A stretch of 64,000 nt of DNA. Origin: Dryococelus australis. Taxonomy: Eukaryota; Arthropoda; Insecta; Phasmatodea; Phasmatidae. The stretch's first letter is position 1, and every line of letters begins with the position of its first letter. Below the pieces are notes generated by a model. It searched no databases, was not told where the DNA came from, and saw only the letters and a program-made list of their open reading frames with translations. Of the stretch, positions 35,770 through 48,328 are shown in pieces. The DNA is taken from NCBI GenBank assembly GCA_029891345.1, contig CM057009.1:298631466-298695465 (forward strand). Reading direction: 5' to 3'. The position numbers and the translations under genes were made by a program.

Positions 35770-38050
35770 AATACGGGGCAAGTCACACGCTGGCCGGCAA
35801 TTAATCTCGTGGCTACAAGGTTGATCCATGCATTTGGACAAGTACAGACACGTGGCTATTTAATGAGATTGTACTGCCTACCCATACGCGGACATGCAAT
35901 CTCTACCCCCGAAATAGAAGATTGTTTTAACCACCGAGCCACCGACACAGCAGAGAGAGAGAGAGAAGAAGATAGTTAACAGGGATGCCATAAGAGAGCA
36001 GCACCCCTGTGGCCAATGTCGTCACTGCTGCCCAAGCCTCGTGGAGAGGCAATAAATATGTCAACAGCATCTAGACAGGGAGATAAGAAATGTGTGGCGC
36101 AGCCCACTGCCCTATAATAACCAACCCCTGCGATATGAATCTAACAACCCCCGCACCCCTGTGGCAGCCCCCAAGCTGCAATTTTGAGTATATAAGGAGA
36201 AGCGACACCACTCTCGCCAATATAAGATTAGAGTGCTCTCTGGAATCAGCGGGAGACACTCCAGCCTGCGAGGGCTCAACAGTCTGCAAAAGACTTCTTC
36301 TCCAGCTGTCTGAAGAAGGCTCTCCAACGGCCTGTAGGAGGCTCCTCCCACAAACCCCCTGCATCCCGCAGAGAAAACCCATGGTGAAGCTCTAAGGTAT
36401 CACAATGCCCTTACCCCTGCATCATCAATACCCGAGTCACTCCTCTGAACTCCACGGTAGCAGGCAGTATACATCGTCCCTTCTCGACAACCGCCCTCGA
36501 TACTCGCTGTTTAATTGCGATTAGGAATTTTGGAGTTAATTGGTTTTTATAATTTATTTACGCAGGTTTGCCTTCACCTGCATTAACGTGATGTAAAAAT
36601 AATTTTATAATTAATTAGAATTTATTACACAGAGCCAAGCATCTCTTTGTCTTTATATAGATGTAATAAATATGCTGTGGCAAACTTAACTTTATTGTGA
36701 GGTAGTTATTTCACTTCCATTTTATTCCTTTGAGAAAATGTAAATTGGTCATTTGTAATTAGTGGCTCATTAGTTAACAAGCGACCTCTATGGATCAGTC
36801 ACGAGTGAGCCAAACCTCTTGGGATTCCTGGAGCCTGAAGAAGGCTTTAGTCTGAACAAAACAGAGAACTCCTGAGGCGTGTCCAGTGCACCCATGCCTG
36901 CCTGAGAAACGCTCCTATCTAGCCAGTCTCTTCCCAAACTCATTACCTCAGTGCGTCTGCACACGACAACACCCAGGAGGGCTTTGGCACCACTACTAGG
37001 TTACAAGCACGCCATCCTAATTAATATTAATAATTATGAGCCAATTAAAATATTTTGTTTCTTGCATATTATTATATTATTAATTAATCCAATGCCAAAG
37101 AAAGGAGGTGGGTGTAATAGCCAGATTAGAAGTCTAGCCTAATCAGCACTTAAACGAGAATTAATTCAACCCACTATTGTTACACCCTCCGAGCACCACA
37201 GGAAGCTTACTCCACCCCACCCTCAGTCAACAGTGAGAGTAGTCAACCCGGTCAGGGAAGTACCTCCCATTTCAGATAACTGCAGCTCCCACTTGGCTTT
37301 GTTACTAGGGATTTGTTAGCCATGGCCCGATCTAGACCACATTAGTTATTTGACACACCCAGAACCCAAGCCAATAGTAAAGCCCCTGCCACAGCTGTGC
37401 CTCTCTAAAAAGACTCCTCCTACCACTTGCCAAATACGTACTGCCGCAGGGAAAGTATTTAATACAGTCATTCCCCCAAAACCTGCCCACGCATATAAAG
37501 CAATGAATGCAGCAACTGATTTGGTCCCACTACATAAACCTACTAGGACAGCCCCCTAAAAACGCCCCAGTAGTGTAAGGGAAGCTGACTAGGTGCTACC
37601 CAGGGCAGTAATTGGTTCATCCCATCTCATTACGTTATCATCCCCGTTTATTTTATATTATTTTATTTTATTAGTGACAGCAGGCATCACAACTCTTGAC
37701 AGCCTTTATGGTAAGTAAGGTCAAGCTTCCCTGGGAGGGAGACCTTTATAATCAAACTCACCCTTGGGTTTGATTCCCCTCCATCTTCTATCAACCCTTC
37801 ATCCAGCCGGTGCCCTCTAGATCTCCCAACGTGGGCAGATCCTCAACCTGCCAGGCGAACCACCATCCACACATTATTACGCAACAACAAATTCACACCC
37901 CAGAGGGAATCAGCACTCACATCCGCCTTGATTAGACCCCCTACCTGTTTAAGACAAGAGGAGGCAGGAGTACAGCAACTTGCACTCAGTGTGTGGCATA
38001 CGTTACATACTACAGAATAGGTGTGTGAAAGGCGGAGGAGAGACTTGCAT
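35770..38050 (+). mobile_element. Retroelement-like insertion with TATA promoter and gag-like frame
   Basis: This GC-richer block lies between the left end and the transposase of the Tigger element. It has TATATAAGGAG at 36191 in a GC-rich leader, resembling an LTR or leader promoter. From 37092 one frame begins MPKKGGG and stays open to 37559 apart from two stops. It encodes a basic, proline-rich protein (for example EPKPIVKPLPQLCLSKKTPP), like some retroelement gag N-termini. No pol was found, and boundaries are approximate. Confidence 0.4.
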
Positions 38051-38052
38051 CA

Positions 38053-38108
38053 ACTTTCAAGATTGACACAGTTTTCGTGAGCCCAACCTTTGCAAACATT
38101 ACATTATA
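38053..38108. repeat. 56-bp direct repeat inside Tigger, copy 2
   Basis: Second copy of 35423-35478 with several substitutions. It marks where Tigger sequence resumes. Confidence 0.8.
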
Positions 38109-38109
38109 T

Positions 38110-39690
38110 CCAGTCTTCATAGAAGTGCACCGTGCAAATGATGCAGTCAATAAGTCCAGTGTTTTCCTTAATTTCAGTGCTTTTTTTTTAGCATCTTGGC
38201 TGACTTTCCTACAGGCTTACCCTTCTTTTTTTCTTTTTTCCCCTTTGTTGACGAGTTTGTTCCTATCATCTTATTCCAAATCTGCTCTCTTTTCCTCCAG
38301 TTGGGCTTCGTAAGTTGTGGAAGTCAAAATTTTACTCTGTGCTCGTCTCTTTCGAGCAGCAAAGTTTGCATTGCTACTGTTTGGTAGTGACGAGAGTTCC
38401 TCTAGTAAAGCTTGGGATGTAGAAGGCATGGAGGTGAACACTTCAACTTGGGCTGGTGAGGATGGATTCTCTTCTGTTGATTATGTTGGCTTTTAAGTTG
38501 ATATTTGGTTTGGATTTGAGATGCTGGGTGAAGTGCATGCTGGGGTGAAAGGTGAAGGTGTTGCCACAGAAAGATGCAAATTTCCTGAGAGAGAGAGAGG
38601 CTTGAAAATCCATTTCAGAAAAAAATATTTTGATTCACTGGATATAGTCCTGTACAGGCAAAAGCAGACTGGAAAAGTTTCAATCGAGACACTCTAGTAA
38701 ATGCTGAATTTACCAAGCCAGATATGTCTTTCAAACCTATTTTCTATTTTGGATATTTCCTCATACATAAAGAGCATGCCTCATTGAAAGCATTTTTAAA
38801 GGGTTTCATCACAGCCCTGTCGAGGGGCTGTGTGTCGTATGGTGTGGCAAGTTAAGCATGTCGATGAGATTTTTTTTTGCATACAAGATCACATCCAAGT
38901 CTTTATGAGTGGCATTTCCATCCACTATCAGCAGTGCAGGATTTTTTTTCACAAAGATTTACTTTTGCCTAAATATTTTTCATCTACATGAAAAATCCTT
39001 CTTTTGTTATCCATACACTTAGTTGTGCATTAAAAATGCTTCCTACTGGTGCATCCTTTGTTAAATCGTTGTCAATTCTTGTTCGTGGAAAGACCAAAAG
39101 TGGGATGAACTGATCCCCAGAAGCATTTATTGAGAGAACTGTCAACATTTTTCCCTCGCTCTCCAGATGTAAGTTTCCCCACCCGTTACTTTACTTTGTC
39201 ATGGACTAAAAGAATATTTTTCCAACAAATCATTAACTTGTCAAAAAATATGCCCTCTTGCTCCCTATTAAAGCCTGCTACCCACTGCAAACTGGTGGAT
39301 TCAGCTGTCCTTAAACTCACATCTTAGTGTCTCTTCATAAAGTCATAATAAAAGTCTTTTCCTGCCATCATAGTTGTCTTGTTGAAAACGTTATTAAATT
39401 TCAGCTTCTCTACAAATTGGTATGCAAGCTTCAAAAACTCAGGTTTGTTGAGGGCATCAGCTGACTGTCGCAGGTCATTATGTGGTTGCACAAGTCAATT
39501 TCTTCAATGTCTGTAAATGTTCTTTGAAATGTTCCATTGTTGGCCGTACATGACTTCAATACTGTCTCCCTACCTTCTTCAAAAGCTTTTATTCTATCTC
39601 CTAGAGTACTTTTGGGGGCAGTAAAGCAATCACTTGCTTCTCGTATTGATATTTCTTTATGCTTTACTTTACTAACAGCTAACACCATGA
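38110..39690 (-). pseudogene. pogo/Tigger transposase (CENP-B/Psq HTH and DDE)
   Basis: The N-terminus (39688-39431) is a Psq/CENP-B helix-turn-helix: VSKVKHKEISIREASDCF followed by PKSTLGDRIKAF. Further on (39180-39000) the frame gives LTVLSINASGDQFIPLLVFP and KDAPVGSIFNAQLSVW, the centre of the DDE_1 superfamily catalytic domain. Near 38820-38750 comes PLDRAVMKPFKNAFNEACSL, the block after the final catalytic Asp. The middle is crossed by frameshifts and small deletions, and the first catalytic Asp was not located. The domain order is that of Tigger/jerky transposases, normally around 500-600 residues. Confidence 0.8.
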
Positions 39691-40207
39691 CTTCCTCTTT
39701 CCATTCTAAAAGTACCCAAAGTGATGGAGTGGGTATAGAAAGAAGGTAAGAGGAGGGAGATCGAAATGGCCTGAAAGCTTATAGTGAAATGGCTGAAATA
39801 GATGTCGGATACCAGCCGCCAGTTCATTGTTCAATACCACCCGAATGTTGAGCAAAATAAAAACAATCTCTAAAATAAATATCTTTTGACCAAATCTAAT
39901 TTTGAGACTGTAGTTTATATACAAAATAATAATGTTTCTGTTAGTGTACTTGAAAGTTAATTACACTTACTCTTGTTGCCACAATTTTCTGGTAGTTAGC
40001 AACTTGTCGACACAAACTAAGCATATACAACCAAACACCAACTCACTCTGAAACAATGCTATCTTTGATCTTGATACCTAGTGCATGTGACTCACAGTTG
40101 TAGACGGAGCTACTAGTCGCTTGTCACGTGTTGATCCGCATGTCGATAGCTGTAAACTATGTTTGTCTGTTACCAGCCACCGTCCAGTACTACCCGACCT
40201 TCCCATA

Positions 40208-43200
40208 CTTTTCTCTTAAGTATTACAACATATTAGTTCTGATGTATTATCTCTGAAAGCAGAAATAAAATTAGTTCTATTAAGAAGCTTGCTTTCTTAA
40301 TCTTTCACAAACTGACTGATTTGGCGATCATTGAAAGAACATCTTGAGATGATGCCCAAGCAAATAAATTACACATATCATGCCAACGGAATTAGCATCA
40401 AGAGAATTTATATTCATTTTAATTTGCTAATTTCCTATTTACAAGAACATAAAAATTGCATATAACATGAATAAGGACAATGTTGATTAATGATAAAAAT
40501 AACTATGACTCTGGTAGACATTGATGCTTCTTGTGCGAATGAAGGGTTGTCTTACCAAACATATTACTACAGTTTACCATAGGTACTGCACAAAACAATC
40601 ACAATATTCATTATTTCTAAAATAATTACACAGTGGATTTCTTGGGTTTGAAGCTGGTTTTTACCTGATGAGCAATAACTGACTTGGCAGCACTTTTTAT
40701 TTTTACTTTTTAATCAGACTCGGGAATCCATCATATTCAATAGTTAGAAGTCAGCTAAACACATAGTGTGTGTGGAAATTATGTAGCTAAATTAGATCAG
40801 TAATTCATTAAGACAATAGTTACTTTGTAACCAGCTCTGAAATTTATGTGGAGCGAACTGACCAAGTAAACATACATTGAGTTATTTGTTGCACAATTTT
40901 GCAAAACTTCCAAAATCATACTTGAATCCAAACCACTTGATACAGATTCCAAGCTTATAATTTTTTTGATGGAGTTTTGGGTATTCCAAAAAAAAAAAAA
41001 AATTGCATACCAAATACTTAGATGGTCTTGTGTAAAGCTATAAAACTAAACCTAAAAGTAATATACAACGTCTAATAAACTGAACATAGTATTTGCATCA
41101 TGGGATGTTAAAATTACAATTTTAGTGTTTTTGGGATTCACAAATAGAACAAATGAAAAAAATTTTCCAGAAAATATAACATGGGTGGTTAAAATGTCAT
41201 GCGTTATTCATTTTTAAATATGCTTAACCAAATTTATTTTGCAAAAAATCATATATTGCTAAAAATAAAAAATATGCAGAAATTGTTCTTAATTTAAACA
41301 TGTTTTAAAAATTGCAAAAACATTTCATAGCAAAATTTTAAAGATTTCTTAAAGTAACTCATGATAACCTATTTCAATATGAATTATCTGATTTGGTGAG
41401 TTAGTTTTTACTATTTGTACATTTCAGAAATACTACATTTTCATTTTGACATGATGTTATGGAAAAATATATCAACTAAAATTTCATATTAAGATTAGAG
41501 CTTACCTGCCTGAAAACGATACACATATAAGTTTTAAAATATCAATATACTTTCACATTTTTTTATCTTTCAGTTGTTGGTAATTTTCTGCCTTTTTGAA
41601 AATTGTATCAATAACTTTCCAATTTCAAGAAGTCATGCAAAGTATTGTACTTGTATGTGAGGATGTTGGAGAAGGAAAGTCCCAATGTCCACATTACCTC
41701 TTAGATACGATACTAGCACTGTCACGTTAATGTTTTCATCGCCATATAATTCTGAGCGGGGGTGTACTCTTTGCTCGACTCTGATCCCTTTCCTTTTCCT
41801 CCCTGTTCAATCTACTTGTTATCTGCTTCCCTTTCGTGCATCACATTTTTTGATTGTCCAGGATAGTTTACTTAAGTTATTGTACTGCCGGGGCTCTGTC
41901 TATTCTGCTCTGCTTTATGTCCATCTTGAAGTCTGCTATATTTCACTGCAACATACGCTGCAAGATCCTCGCTTGTACCTGACGGCTTCACCACATTCAT
42001 CATCATCCAGCAGTGGACAAAGCAGACATTATGTTACTGAGCTGACGCAGTATACCAGTTTAGCTACTGAGTGATGGAGTAGTAAAACGGTAAGTCATGG
42101 GAAAGATAACTTTTCAGTTGGGTTTTAAATATTTTATTGTAACTTTTGTGACATAGTTGTGTTGTATCTTGGATGTGCAATACGGCTTGGCCATTTTAAA
42201 ATTTTAGTTTTGGTCGCCCTTCAAAATTACGTTCCGGCTTGACTATGGTGTCATGTTACTGTGTCGTGTTTTTCCTTGTTACCCGCCCAAATATTTTTGA
42301 GTATCCATTATTTGTTGTTTTCACGGCTATATCGTTGGAGTGTGAATGTGTTGGAGTGTACGTTGTTTGTTCCTTGTAATTCTTAATGGTCGGAGCCGTA
42401 CTGGGTCTTACGTGACTGCCTCAAGCCGTAATTATTTTGCATACCTTTTAATTGTTTTTAAAGTATTGATGTAGTTCTGGCACGGGCAGGGGCCAGGATG
42501 CGCTGGATTAGAGACAAATCCTTACACATGAAACATAATTTTCTGATAAATGTTCTTATGTCCAGCGAAACTGAATATTTACTATTAGGACGCCAGCTCA
42601 TCTATATCATGGGTGAGCACGTGGACTCTTCTCCTCAGGACGGTGGTGGGTCATCAGTCGCATGGCAGTTCCCCCACAATGCACACATCAAATTATGTTA
42701 AGTCAATGTTTCTTACATACGCATACAACCTCGGTAAGAGCACTAGGCATAGAAGTGAAGTGCCTGGATTGAGCCAGGTCCCGAAGGTACTTATATATGT
42801 ATTTAATAAAATTACAGACACTCGGATCAGGAATGGTTATATTGACGAAAGAAAAAAAACACTGTACATTAATACAACCACCCCAGACTTATGCGGACAT
42901 GGTCTGCCATAGGCCGACGCAGAGAGAAGTACCATAGGAATGCGCACAAATTAAATTAATTACGTATCCAGAGCGGTGAGTCCGATGGAGATGGGAGCAC
43001 GATCACAGGAGTGGAACAACTTAAGAAATGACAAAAATTCCAGTATACTGTGTTACAATATTGAGAATTACATGAAGTTTGAACAAAGATGATGGATGCC
43101 GCGAACAAAGATGATGGATGCCGCGACGCACGTGTACTCCCTACGCCGGCTAAGTCATAACTAATGAGTTGGAGCAAGATAGCCAGGCAACTCAGAGAGA

Positions 43201-43960
43201 GAAATTTACATACACAAAAGACACAACAAGTACACTGTAAGGTATAATTAAACATACAAGAGACACTGAAAGAAATTGCAAAAATATTCTGAGAAGTTCG
43301 TTTCTGTATTTAAAGTTTCGGAGTTCAGTAGGGTTGTAATTAGTTGCTTTGATCCCTTATGTTACTTAGGCCAGAATGGGCCAGCAAGGCTCATGAAGGC
43401 ATAAAATAATTAAAGAGATAATTCTGAGGTTGCCGAAAAACATATCAAAATGAATTTGAATTATTTTATCACAAGAGCACAAAGAAGGAGAATATAAGTT
43501 TGTCAAGTTGGGAAGGCAGAAAGGCAGAAGCCGAAACTGATAGTGTTTGCTCGTCTAGAATATGATTATTTACAAAAACAGTTAACGCCCTTTAAAAAAA
43601 ACTAAACACAGGGTTATCAATTAAAAATTTAGAAAAGTATTATAAGCGTTTACACGCCATGGATGAAAGTGATTTCATGACCACGTAGGTCTGCACTCAA
43701 AAGCAATTTACATTTTAACTAGCAGACAACACTTTCCCTGGTGACCCATTGAACCTACTTTGTTGGGGTAATCATTAAATTAACACTGCACGCATACATA
43801 TAGAAGATTACTCATGTCAGGACAGAGCTCCAGCGGGTCGTGAACCAGTTCATGATTCAGTTCCTGCATGAATCACTGGGGCTCGTGCATGAACGTGTGT
43901 ACAAAATGCAGAAGCAGAACAGCAGTAGTCTTACTCCCGAGCAGAGCAGTGAGGATAACG
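40208..43960. other. Spacer; one unassigned ORF with a following splice donor
   Basis: 40208-41680 is AT-rich with nothing recognised. An open frame at 41685-42074 (129 codons, Ser-rich end HSSSSSSGQSRH) is followed at 42092 by a donor-like GGTAAGTC, so a host or element exon is possible. No family was recognised. A 43-bp sequence at 42429-42471 is repeated at 44752-44794. A perfect 22-bp tandem duplication is at 43081-43124. Confidence 0.35.
43081..43124. repeat. Perfect 22-bp tandem duplication
   Basis: Two identical adjacent units, each GAACAAAGATGATGGATGCC plus GC. Confidence 0.95.
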
Positions 43961-44244
43961 TCTGTATTTTATGGAATGGAGGCTTTACTGGGCAAGTCAA
44001 TTGCTGCCCATCTTTCTACGAGTTTTTAGAGTCAAATGGGTACTGTGTTCTAGTCAAAGAAAATGGTGACATTTTTAAACCATTGTTAAATAAATTAAAT
44101 ATTGGATTTGTACTTTTAAAGGTTAGTTGTTCTGGAGCTATGATAATATTTTTACTGTTGTATTCTTTCTCTTCTTGGTGCTCCAAGGCAAATACTACGT
44201 TTAAAAGAACTGTATTCGTTGAAAATAATTATTATCAACTGTGA
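43840..44244 (+). CDS. 134-residue membrane-type ORF, unrecognised
   Basis: An open frame that also extends upstream without stops to about 43810; the true start is unclear (the first in-frame ATG is at 43852). The N-terminal part looks helical (QFMIQFLHESLGLVHERVY), followed by a polar linker with SSSLTPEQSSED. Next come a Cys-containing block (CCPSFYEFLESNGYCVLVKE) and a hydrophobic segment near residues 92-116 (LLKVSCSGAMIIFLLLYSFS) suited to span a membrane. AATAAA follows at 44321, about 75 bp after the stop, so it looks like a transcript end. A second, disabled copy of everything from residue 42 on lies at 46752-47153. No family recognised. An env-like membrane anchor of a retroelement is one possibility. 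Confidence 0.4.
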   Translation: MNQFMIQFLHESLGLVHERVYKMQKQNSSSLTPEQSSEDNVCILWNGGFTGQVNCCPSFYEFLESNGYCVLVKENGDIFKPLLNKLNIGFVLLKVSCSGAMIIFLLLYSFSSWCSKANTTFKRTVFVENNYYQL

Positions 44245-44364
44245 TAATTATTGTTGTGACATATATTTTATTAGTCGTTCTAAGGGTTGTTTTGCCAATT
44301 CAAATTGTATTTAAATATAATAAAGGGTATTGAAACATGTTCTACTGTACATTATTTGTGAATT
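43963..44364 (+). repeat. 402-bp dispersed repeat, copy 1 (coding)
   Basis: Matches 46752-47153 along the whole length with scattered substitutions and small indels. It spans the C-terminal two thirds of the ORF, the 3' untranslated part and AATAAA. Confidence 0.9.
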
Positions 44365-46751
44365 GTCACGAATAATTACTGCGCAACTCTGTTTTACATC
44401 TCTTCTAACATCTGTTTTTGTTATTTGTTGCATGAAATGGTTGAGAACTGATTCATGTATACACAGCTGCATCGGGCCGCGGTGGACTTGTGGTGTCAGC
44501 GAGTTGCAATGGCGCAACCCTCTCGGCATGCAGTCCCGGTGAGTGTCACCAACTGTCCACCCAAACTCGATAAAGTGTTTTTATCCGCTATACAAAACTA
44601 ACCCTTTTAAAATGTAGGGCTAAGCAATTAAAAATTACAAAGAATAAACTACATTTTAAAAGGGTTACACCCCAACGATATAGTTGTGGAAACAGTAACA
44701 AATGGATAATCAAAATACTCTGGCGGCTAACATGGACAAACACTCCCAATATAATTATTTTGCACACCTTTTAATTGTTTTTAAAGTATTGATGCATGAC
44801 ACCTCGGGCTCACTGGAAGTTCACTATGTCAAGAAGGGGCTGGTTTTGCAGGGCGCTAGATCAGGTGCACTCCTCTGACAGGGTTTACGGGTTTTTCTTA
44901 GTCCCTACGTGATACTGGTCCAAATCCTGTGGTGTAGAGGACTAGCCTGGTAACGTTGCAGCAGGGTACTAAATTGGGTTTAGTTAGCATGATCTTTTGC
45001 TTCAGATGATTGACTTTCTGCAGGATACCTGGGCGATGCGTAACCTTCGACGGCGGCTTGACCTGTCTTGTCTCTGTCGGGCGTGCATGAGCTACAGGTC
45101 AGTTAGTAATCAAGAACGCTACTCTTGTGCAAGCTGTCGGAGCTGGAACTACTGAAGCAAGTCTGAAGCTAGAGTTAGGGACTTCCAACGGCTTTCCTGG
45201 TTGGCTTAAGTACTCAGCGATCCAGGGGTGTGTCTCCCCCTTCAGATGTGTCGGTGCTTCGAAAAAATCCTTGGGAATCACTAGGGTGATAGGTAACTGC
45301 AAACAGCGTAAAGCTTAGGCTTGGTCCTTGGACGAAAGCTGGTTGAATACAGCGATGAGAGAAGGGGTAAGATCTTGCAATCACCCAGAGGCAGTTAGCA
45401 CCTGTTTTACCTACTCACAGATACCACTTCGATGGGAGAAAATCATCTGGATTTGAACACACATTCTCACGCCTGTGAAGTGGTTGCAGATGACATGTAG
45501 TCCTACTGGGTGTAAAACCATGTGAAATGTCTACCAACTCCACAGACACCTTATTGAAGCGCTCAGCGCCTAAACACACGGTGAGCACTAGGAGTCAGGC
45601 CTCGTCGCTGAAAGTCCTTGCATGTGGGTGTGTACCTCAGAAGAACACAGTCTTCCCAGCTCATGGAATGACCCCTCTGGTGCCAAAACATAGTGGAGAG
45701 GGCAAACACCAAGCTGACAAGCTCGACTTGAGAGATGGAGTAACTAGGTGTGGGTTCTACCATTCTGCCTACCGTGGTATGCAGAAAGGGTGACCAGCCC
45801 TAGTGCGAGTGTAACAGGATGATGGTTTGAGTGAATAAATTTCCCAGGGTCACCTGCAATCCCTTGCTTGGTGTGAGGTACACTAGGATAAGTGCTATGT
45901 CTACAGGAAAGGATACTTTGAGTCAAAAAAACTATTGTTTATTCAGTTTGATGGGAAATAAACAAGTGGTGTCACACTACCTCCTAATGCTGGCAAGAGC
46001 TTAGGGAAGTTTAAACCTACGTTATCCAGGTAGAGGCAACCTGTCCTGAGCTAACAATAGTGGGGTAGACGAGCGCTATTAAAATAACTTAAACAGGTAC
46101 TACTCCCTAGGCAGAGGTGTCTCAGTGCGTAGACGACATGTAGAGTGGAATCTTCTGCACGTATGCGGTGAAGACTAAGCAGGTAGAGAAGAATGGCTCT
46201 GGTGACAAGGCACGATGGAGACCAAGGAGAGAGGTATTCCTTCAGTACGAATGCGGTGAAGGAAAGGCAGGCATAGCAAGGAGCGAAGCGAGCAGGATAG
46301 CTGTAGTGGACCGTGAGTGCCAAAGCCAACTGGTTAGTTCTCTGGCAGCGAGTGCGGTGGAGAAATGAAGACTGGTCACAAGTTGGCTTGTGACTTGCTA
46401 TTTATTCTCTTTTGGGTCCTTCCCCTTCAGTCAGCTGGATAGGGGAGCTCGCTGGAGAATGGGTGATGATAGCATAACTTCAAGGCGTGACATCACTGGC
46501 TGGCTTGGTGATGAGGTGGCGATGCAGACTGGTGTAGCCATCCAGCGGCAAGCGGTTCAACTCGGTGCCTTGATGCATGTTGGTGGGCCGGTGAATAATA
46601 CAACTGGCTGGACTGCCCATTCTTGCCAGAGTAGACAGTGAAAGTTCATAACGTCTCGTGGCATATCAACAATAAAACTCCGTTGAAATCAGGCGCAAGA
46701 CTTGCTGACTGATGAGCTAAAGTCGTTTATACCATTGTTGCACATGCTTCA
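44365..46751. other. GC-richer unassigned block between the two 402-bp repeats
   Basis: Base composition is clearly higher in GC than the surroundings from about 44800 to 46650. Open frames at 45527-45793, 46051-46329 and 46168-46368 overlap on both strands with no recognised domain. Short internal repeats of ATGCGGTGAAG occur at 46163 and 46251, with a variant near 46351. A non-autonomous element or an old retroelement interior is likely, but I cannot name one. Confidence 0.35.
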
Positions 46752-47153
46752 GTATTTTATAGAATGGAGGCTTTACAGGGCACGTCAATTGCTGCCTTCC
46801 TTTCTATGAGTTTTTAGAGTCAAATGGGTGCTGTGTTCTAGTCAAAGAAAATTGTAGTGTTTTTAATCAATTGTTAAAAAAATTAAATATTGATTTGTAT
46901 TTTTGATGGTTTGTTGTTCTGGAGCAAAGATTATATTTTTTATGTTGTATTCTTCCTTTTTTTGGGACTCCAAGACAAATACTATGTTTCAAAGAACTGT
47001 AATCAATGAAACAAATTATTACCAACTGTGATAATTATTGCTGTGATATATATCTTATGAGTCATTCTAAAGGTTGTTTTTCCAATTCAAATTGTATTTA
47101 TATATAATAAAGGATACTTAAACATGTTCTCTACTGTACATTATTTGTGAATT
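46752..47153 (+). repeat. 402-bp dispersed repeat, copy 2 (disabled)
   Basis: Same unit as 43963-44364. The frame is lost after LLKKLNIDLYF through a stop and frameshifts. AATAAA is kept. Confidence 0.9.
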
Positions 47154-48328
47154 TCACATTTTATAATGCATTCTTTTGGGTGCTGTGCAATATGGAAGAA
47201 GTTAGATTTTCTCAGTTGTTGAAGCTTATTACTAGAAATGCAACAAGAACAAATAAAACATGCACGAGTAAAATTAAATATATACACACACAATAATTGG
47301 ATTCTGTGTTGCTATTCTTTTTGTTTTTTTAATATTTATTTTTGTTCTGGTATATTTTATATGGGATGGTACCTGTGTTTTTTACAACTAGATATTATGC
47401 TTTTTTTTATCATTTGTTGGGTGTTCTTATTTTATTTAGTGTGTTATCAATTTTTTTGGGGAATTTTCCTCTAAATGTTTGTGTAAATATTGCATTTATA
47501 TTTCTGTGTATTATTTTGCATGATTTTGTTGTGAAATTTTACTATCAATTTTTGTGTGCAAATTGCATTTTTATTAGAGCATGTTTTATTTACTTTTTTT
47601 TGCTTTTCTCATATTCGGCTTTGGCAACAGAGAAGACCCAACAAACTTCTGAGTCTAATTCAACAACACAATTGCTATGAATTTCATTAACATTATAGTT
47701 TTCCCCATCCTTGCATTCTGGCACTGCTCCATATCCTCCTCCCTTCACCCTCAGCAGCTCTCAAGACCCAGATGTTAAGAGCCACCCAAACCTCTATCTT
47801 TCAAATCAACATTTTAAGATTTTTGTGGAGGAAAGATTAAAACCAAGACCACGGTTACATCATAATTGTAACTGTAAAATTTTGAGAAAGTGTTCATGTT
47901 TGCAGATGGTTACAACCAAATTGAAGATTTTCCAATCATAACTGAATAATGCAATCAGATCGGAACATTCCTTCTGTGTTATGCTATGGATGGTTTGTTC
48001 AACATCAAGAAAACATGATGACAATAAAAAGGAGCACAACATGAACTCATCCAGCAGAAAAAATCTTCAGTTCATTTTTCACACAATATTAGCTTTTTAT
48101 TATTCTGGAGCAGAGCATGAACCAACTGATTCACTTAAATTTTAAATGTGTTGATGAATAAAAACAATTGATTATTGTGTAGCTATGTAACTATTCATTT
48201 TTATCAGAATTAAATCAAATGTGTTAGAATAAGGCTGGCAGAATACATTAACATTAATTAGTTTACTTAACCCTGAGTGTAACCATGATCCTAGTCAGAC
48301 CATTAATAAAGTAAAAGTATATACTCAC
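47154..48328. other. 5' part of the 47-kb SZT2 intron
   Basis: T-rich sequence; hydrophobic open frames (47238-47680) reflect base composition. A SINE tail is at 47695-47822. Confidence 0.45.
47695..47822 (+). mobile_element. tRNA-derived SINE (family 1), 3' fragment
   Basis: Retains TTTCCCCATCCTTGCATTC, then GGCACTGCTCCATATCC and the tail TTCACCCTCAGCAGCTCTCA ... GTTAAGAGCCACCC ... CAAATCAACATTT. Confidence 0.75.

Larger units (their letters stand above)
35126..40205 (-). mobile_element. pogo/Tigger DNA transposon with a nested insertion
   Basis: Left end GGGGAAGGTCGGGTGGTATC and right end (reverse complement) TGGGAAGGTCGGGTAGTACT match at 16 of 20 positions. Both are flanked by TA (35124-35125 and 40206-40207), the pogo/Tigger target. 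Subterminal copies of GGTGGTATYGGACAG occur near 35309, 35349 and 35660, and an inverted one near 39797-39835. The transposase runs on the minus strand at 38100-39690. The element is about 5.1 kb because 35.8-38.05 kb is foreign sequence. Confidence 0.82.

Noticed and set aside
35780..35960. Minus-strand TCGGTGGCTCGGTGGTTAAA, like a tRNA A-box head of another SINE
   Set aside because: The B-box is poor and no second copy was seen, so it is not listed as a feature.
42613..42912. Open frame and a weak tRNA-like segment near 42730-42790
   Set aside because: The box-like motifs are too degenerate, and the translation has no recognisable features.
45451..45470. GGATTTGAACAC resembling a reversed tRNA B-box
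   Set aside because: No A-box or cloverleaf could be formed around it.
47238..47680. Hydrophobic multi-segment open frames
   Set aside because: T-rich DNA gives Phe/Leu/Tyr-rich translations; two overlapping frames look equally hydrophobic.
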